Below the pieces are notes generated by a model. It was not told the DNA's origin and made no database searches. It worked only from the letters and a program-made list of their open reading frames with translations. This document shows positions 14,795 to 16,407 of a stretch of 16,407 nt of DNA, piece by piece. The stretch's first letter is position 1; every line of letters begins with the position of its first letter. This DNA is from Oribacterium sp. UBA6992 (GTDB taxonomy: Bacteria > Bacillota > Clostridia > Lachnospirales > Lachnospiraceae), in the NCBI GenBank assembly GCA_002449915.1, contig DJXY01000070.1, positions 1 to 16,407 of the forward strand, in the 5' to 3' direction. Position numbers and translations under genes: made by a program.

Positions 14795-15899
14795 TGTTTA
14801 AAATCTTTCCGGTTTGCATAAGATACTGAAGTGCAGATGCCATATCCTGATCCGTCACATGTGTGTCAATATACGCCTGACCAATGTCATGAAGCAGGAT
14901 AAAGCTGACATGCCCATGATCCATCTTCTTATCCTTCCGTGTGGCAGCAAGGATTTCAGAAGCATTCATCTCCTTAAGCTTTGTATCAAGACCAACAGAC
15001 TCCATCAGGGAGCGAATCTCATTATTTTCCTCCTCGGTGGTAATATGTGAGAGATGGAGGGCTCCAAGACAGCCAAATGCCACACATTGTCCATGTGTAT
15101 AGGAAAAATGCGAGCATTTCTCGATGGCATGTCCAAGGGTATGTCCGAAATTAAGGATTTTACGCTCTCCATGCTCCTTCGGATCCCGTTCAACCACATC
15201 CCTCTTAATCAGATTAGAGTAATATACCGTTTCCTCCAGCACATCCGGATCCCGCGCTTCCAGCTCCTTTTTATGTGTTAAGAGATAGTGATAATAATCC
15301 ACTCCATTGATCACCTTGATCATGGAATGCTTGATCACCTCTCCCATACCGGATGCATATTGCGCCTTGTCTAGACTTGCGAGCGTCCCGATGCAGCTGT
15401 AGACAAGCTTAGGCATATGAAACGCGCCAACCATGTTTTTATACGCCCGGAAATCCACTCCGGTCTTGCCTCCGATAGAGCTGTCTACCTGTGCGAGCAG
15501 TGTCGTCGGCACCTGGATAAACGCGATTCCCCGCATATAGGTTGCTGCCGCAAAGCCTGTCATATCTCCGGTAACACCGCCCCCAAGTGCAAGGAGGTAA
15601 TCATTTCGATCAAATCCGTCCAGAATCAGCCGTTCATAAATTTCGGAAATCGAATCCGTATTTTTATGTTCCTCTCCGGGCGTAAGCACAAGGCTGTCCA
15701 CATACTCAAAGCAGGTCTTACAATGCTCCTTTACCTCATCGAGATACAGCGGTGCCACATTGGTATCGGTTACAATCAGTACCCTCCTGCCGGAGACAGG
15801 CAGGGTTCTGAGTGCTTCAGGTAATTTATCAAAGCTTCTCTCAATATAAATCGAGTAAGCGTAGACTCCGTCACAGCTTACATCTAATTTTCTGGGCAT
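14784..15899 (-). CDS. aroB: 3-dehydroquinate synthase
   Basis: A 371-aa enzyme of the shikimate pathway that cyclises DAHP to 3-dehydroquinate using NAD and a divalent metal. Motifs: LALGGGVTGDMTGFAAATYM (103-122) for NAD binding, PTTLLAQVDSSIGGKTGVD (131-149), metal ligands E187 (GMGEVIKH), H253 (LNFGHTLGHAIE) and H269 (YTHGQ), and RKDKKMDHG (321-329). All catalytic residues appear intact. The start at 15899 (MPRKLDV) is chosen because GGAAGGAG lies 5 nt upstream; the open frame extends 13 codons further to 15938 but without a ribosome site. It is the first gene of aroB-lspA-rluD. It is not next to other aro genes, which is common in Clostridia. Confidence 0.96.
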   Translation of the reverse strand: MPRKLDVSCDGVYAYSIYIERSFDKLPEALRTLPVSGRRVLIVTDTNVAPLYLDEVKEHCKTCFEYVDSLVLTPGEEHKNTDSISEIYERLILDGFDRNDYLLALGGGVTGDMTGFAAATYMRGIAFIQVPTTLLAQVDSSIGGKTGVDFRAYKNMVGAFHMPKLVYSCIGTLASLDKAQYASGMGEVIKHSMIKVINGVDYYHYLLTHKKELEARDPDVLEETVYYSNLIKRDVVERDPKEHGERKILNFGHTLGHAIEKCSHFSYTHGQCVAFGCLGALHLSHITTEEENNEIRSLMESVGLDTKLKEMNASEILAATRKDKKMDHGHVSFILLHDIGQAYIDTHVTDQDMASALQYLMQTGKILNNEA

Positions 15900-15964
15900 T
15901 TGCGCTCCTTCCATAAGACAAAAGACGAGTTTCAACAATGGAAAAATGTGATATCAACAGGAAT

Positions 15965-15970
15965 ATTATA
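15965..15970 (-). promoter_or_regulatory. Candidate -10 box for aroB-lspA-rluD
   Basis: A consensus TATAAT lies 66 nt upstream of the aroB ATG, behind the sepF terminator. No convincing -35 is found 16-18 nt further upstream, so the promoter may be activator-dependent or the call may be wrong. Confidence 0.4.
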
Positions 15971-16023
15971 AAAATCAGCCAAACGTCTGCATCTGAAATC
16001 ATGATAATCAGAAAATGCTGAGA

Positions 16024-16062
16024 TAAAAAATAAGGCATATCCGAGTAGATCAGATATGCCCT
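16024..16062 (-). terminator. Intrinsic terminator of sepF
   Basis: GGCATATC and GATATGCC (16034-16041 and 16053-16060) form an 8-bp stem, extendable by a G-U and an A-U pair, with an 11-nt loop. TTATTTTTT follows on the minus strand. It lies about 22 nt after the sepF stop and separates sepF from aroB. Confidence 0.75.
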
Positions 16063-16083
16063 TTATTACTATTACTATGAAGA

Positions 16084-16407
16084 TCAGATGCGCATGTTGA
16101 TGTTGTTGATGTCCGTATTTCCCGCAAGCATATTCTGGAAATCACCGGAAAGCTCTACATTTTCCGGAGTAGCGATAAAAATATAATTGGAAATCTTTTG
16201 CAGGTTACCATCCATAGAATACGCCGCACCTGAGGTAAAATCAATGATCCTCTGTGCGATTTCCATATGGAGTCCCTCCATATTAAGCACTACTGCCTTA
16301 CCATTGAGCAGGTAATCACAGATCTCTCTGGAGTCGTCCATCGATGTAGGTTTAATCATTGTCACTTCCATACCTGTTGATCTCCTCTGCGTGTCATCTG
16401 CGTTTCT
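16084..16407 (-). CDS. sepF: SepF cell-division protein, C-terminal 107 residues (continues past right edge)
   Basis: The C-terminal domain of SepF, which forms rings that bundle FtsZ filaments and tether them to the membrane in Firmicutes. The core is intact: MIKPTSMDDSREICDYLLNG, VVLNMEGLHMEIAQRIIDF, then SGAAYSMDGNLQKISNYIFI and SGDFQNML. The frame stays open without a stop up to the window edge (upstream residues RNADDTRRRSTG, a charged linker), and the usual N-terminal membrane-binding helix is missing. The gene therefore almost certainly begins outside the window; the ATG at 16371 is internal. The C-terminal tail AGNTDINNINMRI is short and polar. It ends in its own terminator, so aroB is transcribed separately. 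Confidence 0.95.
   Translation of the reverse strand, partial: RNADDTQRRSTGMEVTMIKPTSMDDSREICDYLLNGKAVVLNMEGLHMEIAQRIIDFTSGAAYSMDGNLQKISNYIFIATPENVELSGDFQNMLAGNTDINNINMRI

Noticed and set aside
16084..16371. SepF as a complete 95-aa gene starting at 16371
   Set aside because: The frame continues open to the window edge with a linker-like sequence, and the N-terminal membrane helix of SepF is missing, so 16371 is an internal methionine.

Overview
This 16.4 kb window looks like chromosomal housekeeping DNA from a Clostridia-type Firmicute, most likely Lachnospiraceae. The basis is moderate GC content, strong AGGAGG-type ribosome binding sites, SepF, a Firmicute-style obgE-yhbY-nadD-yqeK-rsfS cluster, and lspA followed by an RluA-family synthase. 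The family-level placement is an inference from gene order and protein style. No tRNA, rRNA, CRISPR array, IS element or phage gene was seen. All genes except one lie on the minus strand, so they read from right to left.

Right to left: the 3' part of sepF (16084-16407, open at the window edge) ends in a terminator. A tight operon aroB-lspA-rluD follows, with 11-nt overlaps. Next is a large secreted NlpC/P60-type cell-wall hydrolase of 822 aa (10798-13266). A TTGACA/TATTTT promoter then drives rplU-rpmA (L21, L27), closed by a strong terminator. A second promoter drives obgE-yhbY-nadD-yqeK-rsfS. lexA has its own promoter with an AAAC-N4-GTTT inverted repeat just downstream of the -10. Immediately behind lexA is a three-gene sensory cassette: a 7TM protein with a degenerate kinase-like C-terminus, a membrane histidine kinase, and a NarL/FixJ response regulator. 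The kinase and regulator genes overlap by 74 nt.

At the left end a single plus-strand gene (640-1977) encodes a DUF815-type AAA+ ATPase. Its 3' end overlaps the response-regulator gene tail to tail by 17 bp. Diverging from it is the first 54 codons of ilvB (acetolactate synthase large subunit). The gap between them (163-639) contains what appears to be a complete ribosome-mediated transcription attenuator for ilvB. It has a short leader peptide packed with Leu/Ile/Val codons, a perfect GC-rich terminator hairpin followed by T7, and mutually exclusive pairings that would form a protector and an antiterminator. This is the most interesting regulatory structure in the window.

Functionally the window combines ribosome biogenesis (L21, L27, ObgE, YhbY, RsfS, RluD-like), cofactor and amino-acid synthesis (NadD, AroB, IlvB), envelope and division (LspA, NlpC/P60 protein, SepF), the SOS regulator, and one uncharacterised signalling cassette.
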